Source of the DNA: Anaerolineales bacterium
GTDB taxonomy: Bacteria > Chloroflexota > Anaerolineae > Anaerolineales > UBA4823
Assembly (NCBI GenBank): GCA_025057645.1
Contig: JANXBJ010000001.1
Span: forward strand, 678,357-742,356
Reading direction: 5' to 3'
Length of the DNA: 64,000 nt
Part shown: piece after piece, positions 1-8,959 of the stretch
How the letters are laid out: each line of letters starts with the position of its first letter
How positions within the stretch are numbered: the stretch's first letter is position 1
The notes under the pieces: generated by a model
What the model was told of the DNA's origin: nothing
The model's database searches: none
Seen by the model: only the letters and a program-made list of their open reading frames with translations
Translations under genes and position numbers: made by a program

Positions 1-2
1 TC

Positions 3-1217
3 GTTCTCCAGGTCGATTTGCCCGAGAACGCTGTTCCCGACCGAGATTTGCTGGTAAAAGCAAGCCAGATTGTCGAGAACCGCGTCAATGGTTTAGGAGT
101 TGCGGAAGCCGTTGTGCAACTTGCCGGCAATCGCTACATTAATGTCGAGCTCCCGGCTGTCAAGGATGTCACAGAGAGCATCGACACGCTCAAACAAACT
201 GGAGTGCTTGAATTTGTCGACATGTCGCACCTGAGCGACGAAGAAGCTTTTGCGCTGATCGATCAAACGATCCGCACTGATCTAGAGGAAACCCTCGGTA
301 GTGAAACCACCTCTCCGATTACGACAACCGGCGTAGTAACCGAGACGGTATTTCACACCATTATGACCGGTGCAATGTTGGAAAGTGTGGAGACGACAAC
401 AAACCAACTTGGCGAACCGGTCGTCTCTTTCCGTCTGACACCGGAAGGAACAAAAATCTTCGCCGAGCACACACGTCAGCATCAGGGAAAAATCCTCGCC
501 ATCGTCCTCGATAAAAAAGTGATCTCTACTCCTCGCATCCGCGAGCCAATCGAAACCGGGGAAGGAGTCATTGAAGGAAACTTCACTCTCGAAAGCGCCA
601 ACGCCTTAACCGTCCAATTGCGTTACGGGTCTCTCCCTGTACCTCTAAAAGTAGCCGAGACCCGCACAATCGGTCCCACCCTAGGAGAAGACTCACTGCG
701 TAAGAGTCTGGTTGCCGGCGCTATCGGTTTTACAATCGTAATTCTCTTTATGATCCTTTACTACCGTTTACCGGGAGTGGTCGCCATTTCTGCAATCCTC
801 ACGTATGCCCTGATCACTTTCGCAATCTTTCGCACTATTCCGGTCACCCTGACTCTCCCCGGCATTGCCGGATTCTTGCTCAGCACCGGGTCCGCACTCG
901 ATGCAAACATCCTCATTTTCGAACGCTTTAAGGAGGAATTACGAAGCGGACGGCCCTTGGGCTTGGCAGTTGACATCGGCTGGAAAAGAGCCTGGCCCTC
1001 AATCCGAGACTCCAATATCGCTACCATCCTCACCAGTCTGATCCTCTTTTGGTTTGGCAGCACTTTCGGCGCCACAATTGTCAAGGGATTTTCACTGACC
1101 TTGCTCATCGGTGTGCTCGTGAGCTTATTCTCTGCAATCGTGGTCACACGCACCTTCCTCAACCTCGTTTTCCTCTACTTTCAACCTTCAAACTATGCCA
1201 AATGGTTTGGCCTATAA
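3..1217 (+). CDS. secD: Protein translocase subunit SecD, 5' end cut by window edge
   Basis: This is the C-terminal part of SecD, the membrane subunit that with SecF uses the proton gradient to help pull exported proteins across the cytoplasmic membrane. The reading frame is open from base 3, so the start lies outside the window and the TTG at 18 is internal (codons before it read VLQVD, a normal SecD N-terminal stretch). The periplasmic P1 part comes first. From about base 690 follow several hydrophobic segments with the family motif GSALDANILIFERFKEE near base 885. secF follows after 8 nt, the usual SecD-SecF order as separate genes. Family assignment is certain; only the missing start is unknown. 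Confidence 0.96.
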   Translation, partial: VLQVDLPENAVPDRDLLVKASQIVENRVNGLGVAEAVVQLAGNRYINVELPAVKDVTESIDTLKQTGVLEFVDMSHLSDEEAFALIDQTIRTDLEETLGSETTSPITTTGVVTETVFHTIMTGAMLESVETTTNQLGEPVVSFRLTPEGTKIFAEHTRQHQGKILAIVLDKKVISTPRIREPIETGEGVIEGNFTLESANALTVQLRYGSLPVPLKVAETRTIGPTLGEDSLRKSLVAGAIGFTIVILFMILYYRLPGVVAISAILTYALITFAIFRTIPVTLTLPGIAGFLLSTGSALDANILIFERFKEELRSGRPLGLAVDIGWKRAWPSIRDSNIATILTSLILFWFGSTFGATIVKGFSLTLLIGVLVSLFSAIVVTRTFLNLVFLYFQPSNYAKWFGL

Positions 1218-1225
1218 GGTGAAAT

Positions 1226-2152
1226 ATGATTAACATTCTCGGAAAGCGCTACTACTTTTTCCTGCTCTCCCTGCTAATTATTGTGCCGGGGATGATCACA
1301 CTGGGGATTTGGAGACTTCCTCTGGCAATTGATTTCACCGGGGGCTCTTTTTTAGAATTCAAGTTCAACAACCGTCAACCTCCTCCTCCAGCAGAGATCG
1401 TCCTCCTTTTCAACGACTTGGGGATCAGAGACGCTCAAGTGGTAACCACGGAGCAACAAACCATTATCGCCAAGTCGAGCTTTCTGGATGAAACCTCCCA
1501 AGCGAAATTGCTAAAATCGATGGAAGAGACCTTCCAGGATTCGATCACTGTTTTGCGCTTCGATAGCGTTGGACCAACCATCGGACAGCAAGTCACCCAA
1601 CGAGCGGTGATCGCCTTGGCCATTGCAGCACTCGCGGTCATCCTCTACATAACCTTCGCCTTCCGTGGAGTAGAACATGCCTTTCGATATGGGTTATGTG
1701 CAATCATTGCCATGATCCATGATGTGGCCGTCGTAATCAGCATTGTCGCCATCGGTGGAAGGTTCTTCGGCTGGCAGTTCGACTCCCTAACCCTGACGGC
1801 CCTGCTAACTGTTATCGGCTTCTCGGTGCAAGACAAAATCGTTGTTTTCGATCGTATTCGCGAGAACAGCGCCTTTCTCAAGAGGCTGCCCTTTGAAACC
1901 CTGGTCAACCACTCGATTGTCCAGACCCTCCAACGCTCGATCAACACTCAATTGATGACCGTTGAGTTTATGTTACTCGCCCTGGCTTTGTTTGGCGGCG
2001 TTACCTTGCGTGAATTCTCCACTATCTTGTTGATCGGGCTGTTCATGGGCACCTATTCTTCCATCTTCATTGCCGCTCCAATTCTGGTTGTTTGGGAAAA
2101 TCGCGAATGGGAGAAATGGTTCAAACCGCGGGCCAGCAAGGAGGCTGCGTAG
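1226..2152 (+). CDS. secF: Protein translocase subunit SecF
   Basis: SecF, 308 aa, is the partner of SecD in the SecDF export motor. It has an N-terminal membrane segment (about residues 9-30), the motif DFTGGS at residues 36-41, a periplasmic domain to about 125, then membrane segments with GFSVQDKIVVFDRIREN near residues 198-214, the conserved TM4-TM5 signature. The ATG follows a GGTGA-like ribosome site 8 nt after the secD stop, so the two are surely co-transcribed. Length is normal for the family. The stop lies 2 nt from the convergent prepilin peptidase gene, with no obvious terminator between them. Confidence 0.97.
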   Translation: MINILGKRYYFFLLSLLIIVPGMITLGIWRLPLAIDFTGGSFLEFKFNNRQPPPPAEIVLLFNDLGIRDAQVVTTEQQTIIAKSSFLDETSQAKLLKSMEETFQDSITVLRFDSVGPTIGQQVTQRAVIALAIAALAVILYITFAFRGVEHAFRYGLCAIIAMIHDVAVVISIVAIGGRFFGWQFDSLTLTALLTVIGFSVQDKIVVFDRIRENSAFLKRLPFETLVNHSIVQTLQRSINTQLMTVEFMLLALALFGGVTLREFSTILLIGLFMGTYSSIFIAAPILVVWENREWEKWFKPRASKEAA

Positions 2153-2154
2153 CT

Positions 2155-2892
2155 CTAGGGACGGACCAAGTAGAGTAGGGCGAAGGCCCCAAATATCAGG
2201 AAAGGAGCATAGGGGATCGCCATGTCCGTTCGATAGTTTCGAGATAACCACATGCGTACTACGACCCCACCACTGAAAACGCCGGCAGCAGCGATAGCAA
2301 TCCACAGGGCAACGAGAACGGCAGGCATCCCCAACAAAAGCCCTAGGATGGTAAACAAGTTGACGTCCCCAAAGCCTAAAGCCTCCTCGCCAGGCGAGGA
2401 GGCTCTCTTTCGCACCTTCAAGAGGAGTTTGCCCAACCAGTATAAGCCAAACATCGACAAAAAACCCACGCTCCCACCGAGGAGAGTGGATAACACCCCA
2501 TGTCGGGCAACCCCGATCGCCAAAAAAACCACCCCCCCAGCAATTACCGTCTCAAACAAAACTACTCGGTATTCGATGTCGATCACGGTAATGACCCCGA
2601 AGACAACAAGAACTAACCAAGAAAGCCAAAAATCGAGTCGCACCGGATAGACTTGGATCCAATACACCAGTCCAACGCCCCCAAGTGCCACCAGCCCATA
2701 TCGCAATCGGCGGCGTTGTCCGCAGTGGCCACATTGGCGGAGAGCGAGGTATCTCACTATGGAGAGACGCTTGCCGCAGTGATTACAAATGGGCATAGAA
2801 GGCCTTCGCTTGTGGGGCAAGCAATCGGCGAGATAGTTTACTAGTAATGCACCCAACAAGCCGAAGAAGATACTCTTCAGATAGAGCAGCAT
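2155..2892 (-). CDS. Prepilin peptidase (type IV leader peptidase, A24 family)
   Basis: Membrane aspartyl peptidase, 245 aa, that removes leader peptides from type IV pilins or pseudopilins and usually N-methylates them. An N-terminal hydrophobic segment is followed by a tetra-cysteine zinc site (CNHC and CGHC), then several membrane segments. The catalytic aspartates lie in TVIDIEYR and in ALGFGDVN (the GxGD motif). I start it at ATG 2892, not at an upstream ATG at 2940, because MLLYLKSIFFG begins the first membrane helix and a TATAAT box ends exactly 6 nt before this codon, predicting a leaderless mRNA. A perfect 12-bp palindrome (2380-2404) lies inside the coding sequence just before the GFGD motif. 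No pilin genes are in view. Confidence 0.9.
   Translation of the reverse strand: MLLYLKSIFFGLLGALLVNYLADCLPHKRRPSMPICNHCGKRLSIVRYLALRQCGHCGQRRRLRYGLVALGGVGLVYWIQVYPVRLDFWLSWLVLVVFGVITVIDIEYRVVLFETVIAGGVVFLAIGVARHGVLSTLLGGSVGFLSMFGLYWLGKLLLKVRKRASSPGEEALGFGDVNLFTILGLLLGMPAVLVALWIAIAAAGVFSGGVVVRMWLSRNYRTDMAIPYAPFLIFGAFALLYLVRP
2380..2404. repeat. Perfect 12-bp inverted repeat inside the prepilin peptidase gene
   Basis: Arms AGCCTCCTCGCC (2380-2391) and GGCGAGGAGGCT (2393-2404) are exact complements around one central base. On the coding (minus) strand the element encodes ASSPGEEA in a cytoplasmic loop. A near copy ends the Nudix gene at 23399-23424, encoding ASSPQEEA. It may be a small dispersed palindromic element, or chance shared peptide coding. 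Confidence 0.55.
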
Positions 2893-2898
2893 ACTCCC

Positions 2899-2906
2899 AT
2901 TATAAT
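2899..2906. promoter_or_regulatory. Divergent overlapping -10 boxes (prepilin peptidase / murA)
   Basis: The 8-bp palindrome ATTATAAT contains TATAAT on both strands (plus 2901-2906, minus 2899-2904). On the minus strand it sits 6 nt from the prepilin peptidase ATG, so transcription should begin at or next to the start codon. On the plus strand it predicts a start near 2913, about 65 nt before the murA ATG. No convincing -35 box is visible on either side. Confidence 0.55.
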
Positions 2907-2976
2907 TAGCATGACCCGGCCTCACTTCACTTCTTGTCAAAAACTCACAGAACCTTTAGGAAAGAATAGAAAACCC

Positions 2977-4272
2977 ATGGAAAAGTTCATCATTCATGGC
3001 GGCGTACCCCTCTCTGGAACAGTAAAGCCCTCCGGAAACAAGAACGCAGCCCTCCCACTCTTGGCTGCTGCCACCCTTACCGACGAGCCGGTTATCCTTC
3101 ACAACGTTCCTCAAATCCGAGATGTAGAATCCATGCGCAAATTGCTCGAAAGCCTTGGTGTCTCTATCACCCAAATTGACCACCACTCTTGGAAAATCCA
3201 CGCCAAGGATATCCAGATTCAAGATTTAGACCCAGAAATTTGTCGCAGCATTCGCGCCTCAATCTTGCTGGCTGGCCCACTTCTTGCCAGATGCGGCGAG
3301 ATTTACCTGCCTCCCCCGGGTGGAGATGTCATCGGCAGGCGTCGGGTGGATACCCACCTGTTAGCGCTCAGTGCCCTAGGGGCAGTTACGGACTATGACC
3401 GAGTCCAAAAGCGATTCACCTTCAAAGCAAATAAACTGCGTGGCAACAACATCCTTCTGGACGAAGCTAGCGTAACGGCAACAGAGAACGCAATTATGGC
3501 AGCGGTGACCGCCTCTGGAACGACAACTATTCGCAACGCTGCTTCAGAACCCCATGTCCAGGAACTGTGCCACTTTCTGAATCGCCTCGGCGCAAAAATA
3601 TCCAACATCGGCTCAAACACCCTGTTTATCGAGGGGGTGGAGAAGTTAGGGGGAGGGGAGTTCACCATCGGCCCCGACTACCTTGAGGTGGTTAGCTTTA
3701 TCGGTGCGGCGGTCGTGACTCGAGGCTCAATTCAGATTCTCGATGCTGGTCCACAATACTTGGACATGATCGAAATCGTTTTCCGGCGTCTGGGGGTGGA
3801 GTGGATCGTAGAAGGCGATGTGATTACAGTCCCCTCCGAGCAGCGGCTTGAAATTCAACCCGACTTAGGCGATGCTATTCCCGAAATCAGTGTCATGCCC
3901 TGGCCCGCTTTTCCCACCGACTTGATGAGCATAGCCATTGTTGTCGCCACGCAAGCGAAAGGAAGCGTGCTTTTCCATGATTGGATGTACCCTTCAAGGA
4001 TGTTTTTCATCGATAAACTGGTGAGCATGGGAGCCCAGATTGTGCTCTGTGACCCCCATCGGTGCATTGTCCAAGGGCCTACCCAGCTTTTCGGAGAGAA
4101 CTTGGAAAGCCCTGATATCCGAGCCGGGATGGCACTGGTGCTGGCTGCTTTGGCTGCAGAGGGAAAGTCTGTGATCCGAAACGTTGGCCAAATTGACCGG
4201 GGCTACGAGAGGGTGGATGAAAAACTCCGCGCCTTAGGGGCGCGGATTGAAAGAGTCTGTTCATCACCCTAA
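2977..4272 (+). CDS. murA: UDP-N-acetylglucosamine 1-carboxyvinyltransferase, Asp-type active site
   Basis: MurA, 431 aa, transfers enolpyruvate from PEP to UDP-GlcNAc, the first committed step of peptidoglycan synthesis in the cytoplasm. The start at 2977 gives the canonical N-terminus MEKFIIHGG; an in-frame ATG at 2911 only adds a non-family extension. K22-N23 of the KPSGNKN motif are present, as is the PAFPTD region that carries the catalytic base. The mobile-loop residue that is Cys115 in E. coli is Asp117 here (PPPGGDVIG). Cys-to-Asp MurA enzymes are known from mycobacteria and chlamydiae, are active, and resist fosfomycin. The gene is convergent with trxA after 13 nt. Confidence 0.96.
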   Translation: MEKFIIHGGVPLSGTVKPSGNKNAALPLLAAATLTDEPVILHNVPQIRDVESMRKLLESLGVSITQIDHHSWKIHAKDIQIQDLDPEICRSIRASILLAGPLLARCGEIYLPPPGGDVIGRRRVDTHLLALSALGAVTDYDRVQKRFTFKANKLRGNNILLDEASVTATENAIMAAVTASGTTTIRNAASEPHVQELCHFLNRLGAKISNIGSNTLFIEGVEKLGGGEFTIGPDYLEVVSFIGAAVVTRGSIQILDAGPQYLDMIEIVFRRLGVEWIVEGDVITVPSEQRLEIQPDLGDAIPEISVMPWPAFPTDLMSIAIVVATQAKGSVLFHDWMYPSRMFFIDKLVSMGAQIVLCDPHRCIVQGPTQLFGENLESPDIRAGMALVLAALAAEGKSVIRNVGQIDRGYERVDEKLRALGARIERVCSSP

Positions 4273-4285
4273 ATAACGCCGGAAC

Positions 4286-4630
4286 TTACGCAGTCTTCAC
4301 AACGTCCAAGAACTCATTTACCATATCCCTGAGCATTGGCTCCGGCAAGGCTCCAACTTGTCGATGGACAACCTTGCCATTATAGATAAACAGCATTGTG
4401 GGGATGCCTTGAATGCCGAATTTCATCGCCCACTCTGGGTTTTCATCTGTATTCACTTTGGCTATCAACACCTTTCCGGCTAATTCCTTGGCCAATTTAT
4501 CGAGAATAGGGGCCACCATCTTGCAAGGCCCGCACCACGGAGCCCAAAAATCGACAATCACCGGAAGGGGAGACTGCATCACTGTCTTCTCAAACGCTGC
4601 ATCAGTTACGTGGATGGGTTCATCGATCAT
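4286..4630 (-). CDS. trxA: Thioredoxin
   Basis: Classical cytoplasmic thioredoxin, 114 aa, a single thioredoxin fold with the redox motif WCGPC at residues 32-36 and the conserved cis-proline segment GIPTM. It reduces protein disulfides using electrons from thioredoxin reductase. The ATG has a good ribosome site (AGGAGA, 7 nt upstream), and a near-consensus promoter lies at 4659-4687. It is divergent from scpA; the two promoters overlap in a 70-nt gap. Confidence 0.97.
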   Translation of the reverse strand: MIDEPIHVTDAAFEKTVMQSPLPVIVDFWAPWCGPCKMVAPILDKLAKELAGKVLIAKVNTDENPEWAMKFGIQGIPTMLFIYNGKVVHRQVGALPEPMLRDMVNEFLDVVKTA

Positions 4631-4658
4631 ATCTCTTCTCCTGGGAAGATTTCAGGAA

Positions 4659-4687
4659 AGTATAGCACGATCGTCAAAAAATGTCAG
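4659..4687 (-). promoter_or_regulatory. Promoter of trxA
   Basis: Minus strand: -35 box CTGACA (4682-4687), 17-nt spacer, -10 box TATACT (4659-4664). Predicted start is near 4652, about 20 nt before the trxA ATG, with the ribosome site inside that leader. Confidence 0.7.
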
Positions 4688-4688
4688 G

Positions 4689-4694
4689 TATAAT
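4689..4694 (+). promoter_or_regulatory. -10 box of scpA, predicting a leaderless mRNA
   Basis: TATAAT ends 7 nt before the scpA ATG at 4702, so the transcription start should be the A of the ATG or its neighbour. No ribosome-binding site precedes the ATG. No clear -35 box is seen 17 nt upstream. Confidence 0.6.
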
Positions 4695-4701
4695 TTCGCC
4701 A

Positions 4702-5481
4702 ATGTCCATCGGAATTCCCTTGCCGAGCACCTTTCGTTACCAAGTGAGCACCCCGATCTACCAGGGTCCTCTCGATTTATTGCTCCACTTAATAGAGAAA
4801 GCCGAGTTAGATATTACTCAACTCGCCCTGGCACAGGTCACCGACCAATTCTTGGCTTATCTACAGAGCCTGAGCGAATTAGGAAAGGAAGAGGTCTCCT
4901 ATTTTTTGATAGTTGCCACAAAGCTTTTATATATCAAGTCACAAATGCTCCTGCCCAGACCTGCTTTAGAGCTGGGGAACGAAGAAGAGGATAACGGCGA
5001 GGACCTGCTCAGCCAACTGAGAGAATACAAAAAATTCCGCCAAATAGCTACGCACCTTCGAGAGCGAGAACGCCAAGGTTTGAGAACTTACATTCGCTTG
5101 GCCGCTCCTCCAAAACCTCAACGCACTTTTGAGATAAGCCAGCTCGATCTACAAGCTTTCCTGTTAGCCGCTCGCAACGTATTCCAAGACTCGTTGATTT
5201 CTTCAGCTCCCCCAACGGTCATCAAGCCCAAGTATTCGATTAAGGAACAAATCTCTCGGATCATTGATATCCTCAAAAATCATGCCAGAACTACTTTCCG
5301 CCAGCTAATCGCTTCGGCTCAAAATCGGAACGAGCTGATTATCGTCTTTCTGGCCTTGCTGGAACTAGTCAAGCAGCATCAAGTCGAAGTTCATCAGCCA
5401 AATCTCTTTGATGAGATCGAAATTTATCCCACTCCCCAATTGTTCGTCAACACCGACGTAGAAACGGAATTCGAGGACTAA
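4702..5481 (+). CDS. scpA: Segregation and condensation protein A
   Basis: ScpA, 259 aa, is the kleisin of the bacterial SMC condensin, linking the SMC heads and binding ScpB. The hallmark N-terminal helix region is clear ([19 protein letters not shown], then [10 protein letters not shown]), followed by an acidic linker and a C-terminal winged-helix part. I choose ATG 4702 over the in-frame ATG at 4681, because 4681 lies upstream of the -10 box TATAAT (4689-4694) and would not be in the transcript. The usual partner scpB is not next to it; a YyaL-type gene follows after 1 nt instead. Confidence 0.92.
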   Translation: MSIGIPLPSTFRYQVSTPIYQGPLDLLLHLIEKAELDITQLALAQVTDQFLAYLQSLSELGKEEVSYFLIVATKLLYIKSQMLLPRPALELGNEEEDNGEDLLSQLREYKKFRQIATHLRERERQGLRTYIRLAAPPKPQRTFEISQLDLQAFLLAARNVFQDSLISSAPPTVIKPKYSIKEQISRIIDILKNHARTTFRQLIASAQNRNELIIVFLALLELVKQHQVEVHQPNLFDEIEIYPTPQLFVNTDVETEFED

Positions 5482-5482
5482 C

Positions 5483-7513
5483 ATGGTAAATCGGCTAGTA
5501 GAATCCAACTCACCCTATCTGCTTCAGCATGCCCACAATCCCGTGGACTGGTATCCGTGGGGCGAGGAAGCCTTCGAAAAGGCCAAACGCGAAGACAAGC
5601 CGATATTCTTAAGCATCGGATATGCCTCTTGCCACTGGTGTCATGTCATGGCTCACGAATCCTTCGAGGATGAAAAAGTTGCCGAATATCTAAATCAACA
5701 TTTCGTCTCAATTAAAGTGGATCGCGAGGAAAGGCCGGACGTCGACTCTATCTACATGAACGCAGTAGTCGCCCTGACGGGGCATGGGGGTTGGCCGCTG
5801 TCGGTTTTCCTCACCCCTGAGGGGAAACCATTCTTTGGAGGAACTTACTATCCACCCACCCCCAGATATCGCCTCCCTTCCTTTATGGATGTACTGCGCG
5901 CGGTCCAAGAAGTGTGGACGAACAAGCGTCAACAAGTTGAAGAAGCCACCGAGCAAATCTTCTCCGCCCTCCAGCTGCAATACCAAAAGCGCAATCAGCC
6001 TCGCACCTTCGACTCAAGAGACCTCGAAAACGCTACCGATCAGATGCTCCGCTCCTACGATTGGCAATATGGCGGGTGGGGGAAAGCCCCAAAATTCCCC
6101 CAGTCGATTGCGCTTGAATTCCTGCTCCATCACTATGCAAAGAACCCTGGCCGAGACCAACTCCGAGAGCTAATCGAACATGCCCTAGAAAGGATGTCTC
6201 GAGGGGGAATGTACGATCTCATCGAGGGAGGCTTTTGCCGCTATAGCACAGACGCTCGATGGATGGTGCCCCACTTCGAAAAAATGCTCTACGACAATGC
6301 TCAGTTGGGACTTGTCTATTTATATGGCTATGTAACCACCCAAAACGAGAATTTCAAAGAAGTGGTGCAACAGACTGTAGACTTCCTCTTCCAAAATCTA
6401 CTAGACTCCTCGGGACTTTTCTATTCGAGTCTCGATGCTGACTCAGAGGGGGAGGAGGGAAAGTACTACACCTTCACATTACAGGAGTTGCGTGAGACAT
6501 TGGACGCCGCAGAATACGAGCTTTTTTCGATGACCCACCACCTCTCGCCTCTCGAGTCCAATCCCCAGCAAATGGTTTTCCAGCCCATTGAAAAGCTCTC
6601 GGCAGACAACGATCAGTATGCCCTAATCAAGTCCATTTATGACAAACTTCGCAAGCTGCGTTCGACCAAAGTTCGTCCGAATGTTGACGATAAGTGCATC
6701 CTTAGCTGGAATAGCCTTGTGCTGCGCTTCTTTGCAGAAGCCAGCAAATACCTGCAGTCCGAGCACTTTTTATCTGCATCTTTGTCCTTGGCATCAGCGA
6801 TCAAGGAATGGTACCTCAAGGATCACACTCTTTATCGCATCAAGCGAGGGAGCACCGTTTCTACCCCGGCGCTCCTAGAGGACTACGCCACGACGATCGA
6901 TGCCCTCCTCTCGCTTTACGAAGTGAGCGGAGAAACGGCATGGTTCACTCTTAGCAAATCTCTTGCGGAACTCATGGTAGCAAAGTTTACCGATCCTAAC
7001 GGCGGTTTTTATGATGTCTCCTCCGAGCATGACCATCTGATCCTCAAACCGAAAGAGCTCCAAGATACCGCCACCCCCTCGGCCAATGCTTTGGCTCTGA
7101 GAGCATTAATGAGATTGTCTGTTATGGAGGGCAAATACTTAGATTGGTACGATCAGTTCATCTCATTCATCCAATCAAATGTAGAAAATGCCTTGCGCTA
7201 CCCCTTATCGTTTTCTTCATGGTTGATGCTAATGGACATGATCCTAGCCGAGCCAAGAGAAGCGGTCTTAATTGGGTCGAGAAACGAACTCGCTCCTTTC
7301 TTCAAGGCCCTGTGGTCTAAACTGAGGGGCAATTTTACCGTTTGCTATGCCGATCCGCCTACTCCTGTTGAAGCACCACCAATTCTTAAAAATCGAACGA
7401 AAATAAACCACCGACCTACAGCTTATATTTGCCACTTGGGAGTATGTAAAAACCCCACAACAGACCCCCAAGAGTTTGATAAAATGCTCTCTGATGAGCG
7501 CTATTTCTCATAA
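5483..7513 (+). CDS. Thioredoxin-domain protein of the YyaL/SSP411 family (DUF255)
   Basis: Cytoplasmic protein of 676 aa. The N-terminal thioredoxin-like domain (about residues 1-160) has the family start [17 protein letters not shown] and the redox pair CHWC at residues 50-53. A long alpha/alpha-barrel-like region related to N-acylglucosamine 2-epimerase/glycosidase folds follows. The biochemical role of the family is not established; a redox or sugar-related function is assumed from the domains. It starts 1 nt after the scpA stop, so it is almost certainly in the same transcript. Length is typical for the family. Confidence 0.9.
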   Translation: MVNRLVESNSPYLLQHAHNPVDWYPWGEEAFEKAKREDKPIFLSIGYASCHWCHVMAHESFEDEKVAEYLNQHFVSIKVDREERPDVDSIYMNAVVALTGHGGWPLSVFLTPEGKPFFGGTYYPPTPRYRLPSFMDVLRAVQEVWTNKRQQVEEATEQIFSALQLQYQKRNQPRTFDSRDLENATDQMLRSYDWQYGGWGKAPKFPQSIALEFLLHHYAKNPGRDQLRELIEHALERMSRGGMYDLIEGGFCRYSTDARWMVPHFEKMLYDNAQLGLVYLYGYVTTQNENFKEVVQQTVDFLFQNLLDSSGLFYSSLDADSEGEEGKYYTFTLQELRETLDAAEYELFSMTHHLSPLESNPQQMVFQPIEKLSADNDQYALIKSIYDKLRKLRSTKVRPNVDDKCILSWNSLVLRFFAEASKYLQSEHFLSASLSLASAIKEWYLKDHTLYRIKRGSTVSTPALLEDYATTIDALLSLYEVSGETAWFTLSKSLAELMVAKFTDPNGGFYDVSSEHDHLILKPKELQDTATPSANALALRALMRLSVMEGKYLDWYDQFISFIQSNVENALRYPLSFSSWLMLMDMILAEPREAVLIGSRNELAPFFKALWSKLRGNFTVCYADPPTPVEAPPILKNRTKINHRPTAYICHLGVCKNPTTDPQEFDKMLSDERYFS

Positions 7514-7539
7514 ATCTGAGGAGAAGCCGCAAAAGTCCT

Positions 7540-8817
7540 ATGAAACAGATTATATCTCCTATCAAAGGGACGCGGGACTTCTATCCCGAAAATATGGCCG
7601 TCAGGAGTTGGCTATACGAAAATATTAAGCAAATTTCGCAGCGCTATGGGTACCAGGAGTATGACGGCCCTTTCCTAGAACCGATTGAGCTATACGCAGC
7701 CAAATCCGGAGAGGAACTCGTCAAAGAACAGTCCTTTGTTTTTCCTGACCGCAGCGGAGACCTCATTACGCTGCGCCCGGAACTCACCCCTACTCTCGCT
7801 CGGATGGTCGCTCAAAAACAAAAACAACTCGTCTTCCCTTTGCGGTGGTGGTCCTTTGGCCCGTTTTGGCGATATGAAAAACCGCAAAAGGGGCGCTCGC
7901 GAGAGTTCTTTCAATGGAACATCGATTTGATCGGCATCGATACTCCTGAAGCGGATGCAGAGTTACTTTCCATTATCGTTTCTTTCTTCAAGGCCATCGG
8001 CTTATCCGCTGCTCAGGTAAAAATCTTCATTAATGACCGAAAGCTTATGGAGGAACAGCTATGCCTTCTGGACATTCCCCCAGAGAGACACACTAAGGTC
8101 TTTCGCTTGATCGATCGTAAAGAGAAAATGGAATTCCAAGAATGGGAAAGCTACGCTAAAGGGGAGGGTCTATCCTCCTCCCAAATTAACGGTCTCATCA
8201 ACCTATTGCACGATACCGAGTTATGGAAAAACTCTCCAAATCTGATTCGCATCTTTCAAATCCTAGAAACCGAAGCGGTCAGCGAATACATCGAGTTTGA
8301 TCCCAACATCATCCGCGGCCTGGACTACTACACTTCTACTGTCTTTGAAGCAAAAGATGTGGGAGGGAGCGTACGCCGTTCCATATTGGGAGGAGGACGC
8401 TATGATGACCTACTTGCTGCAGTAGGAGGAGACCCTCTGCCCGCAGTAGGATTTGCCATGGGAGACGTGGTTCTCTCTTTGATTCTGCAAGAATATGGAT
8501 GCATTCCCTCGGACATCTTTGCCCATCCTGCCCGGGTTCTTGTGACAACATTCTCGCAAGAAATGTTCCCTTACTCTCTAAAGCTTGCCCACCAGTTGCG
8601 GGAAAAGGGCATCAACGTAGTCACCTACCCTGAGGCCGCAAACTTAAACAAGCAGTTAAAGTACGCAGACCGAATGCAAATTCCTTACGTTATTCTTTTG
8701 GGTCCGGACGAGATCGCCCAGAATTCTCTCTCGTTGAAATCCCTGAAAAGCGGGGAACAAATCCGCATTAGTTTCCTCGAACTGGATGAGAAATTGCTTC
8801 CCATCCTTGCCGGTTAG
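7540..8817 (+). CDS. hisS: Histidyl-tRNA synthetase
   Basis: Class II aminoacyl-tRNA synthetase, 425 aa, charging tRNA-His. Motif 2 is the stretch around FWRYEKPQKGRSREFFQW, the histidine signature is RGLDYYTSTVFE, and motif 3 is in VGFAMGDVV. The C-terminal anticodon-binding domain begins near residue 330. A GAGGAG sequence lies 16 nt before the ATG, rather far for a ribosome site, but the protein start is canonical. The cognate tRNA-His gene begins 35 nt after the stop, and its promoter -35 box lies in the last codons of hisS. Confidence 0.97.
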   Translation: MKQIISPIKGTRDFYPENMAVRSWLYENIKQISQRYGYQEYDGPFLEPIELYAAKSGEELVKEQSFVFPDRSGDLITLRPELTPTLARMVAQKQKQLVFPLRWWSFGPFWRYEKPQKGRSREFFQWNIDLIGIDTPEADAELLSIIVSFFKAIGLSAAQVKIFINDRKLMEEQLCLLDIPPERHTKVFRLIDRKEKMEFQEWESYAKGEGLSSSQINGLINLLHDTELWKNSPNLIRIFQILETEAVSEYIEFDPNIIRGLDYYTSTVFEAKDVGGSVRRSILGGGRYDDLLAAVGGDPLPAVGFAMGDVVLSLILQEYGCIPSDIFAHPARVLVTTFSQEMFPYSLKLAHQLREKGINVVTYPEAANLNKQLKYADRMQIPYVILLGPDEIAQNSLSLKSLKSGEQIRISFLELDEKLLPILAG

Positions 8818-8835
8818 GGGCACTCGTGATAAAAT
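8807..8835 (+). promoter_or_regulatory. Promoter of tRNA-His
   Basis: -35 box TTGCCG (8807-8812) inside the end of hisS, 17-nt spacer, -10 box TAAAAT (8830-8835). Predicted start near 8842, about 11 nt before the tRNA. Read-through from hisS could also supply the tRNA. Confidence 0.6.
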
Positions 8836-8852
8836 AAAAACACTTCGAGGAC

Positions 8853-8926
8853 GGTGCCAGTAGCTCAATAGGCAGAGCATCGCACTGTGGATGCGAGGGT
8901 TGTGGGTTCGAGACCCATCTGGCACC
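8853..8926 (+). tRNA. tRNA-His (GTG)
   Basis: Full cloverleaf with a 7-bp acceptor stem (GTGCCAG/CTGGCAC). The extra G at position -1 (8853) pairs with discriminator C73 (8926), the identity element of tRNA-His. The anticodon GTG is at 8887-8889 in the loop CTGTGGA. D-stem GCTC/GAGC and T-arm GTGGG-TTCGAGA-CCCAT are intact. The 3' CCA is not encoded. The gene directly follows hisS. Confidence 0.97.
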
Positions 8927-8959
8927 CCTAAACTTTCCTCAATTTTCCCCTTGCGCCGT

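Noticed and set aside
761-1162. 133-codon frame opposite secD
   Set aside because: Antisense shadow of a strongly conserved gene; no ribosome site or family features.
2911-2976. N-terminal extension of MurA from ATG 2911
   Set aside because: The added residues are not MurA-like, and the transcript is predicted to begin at about this position.
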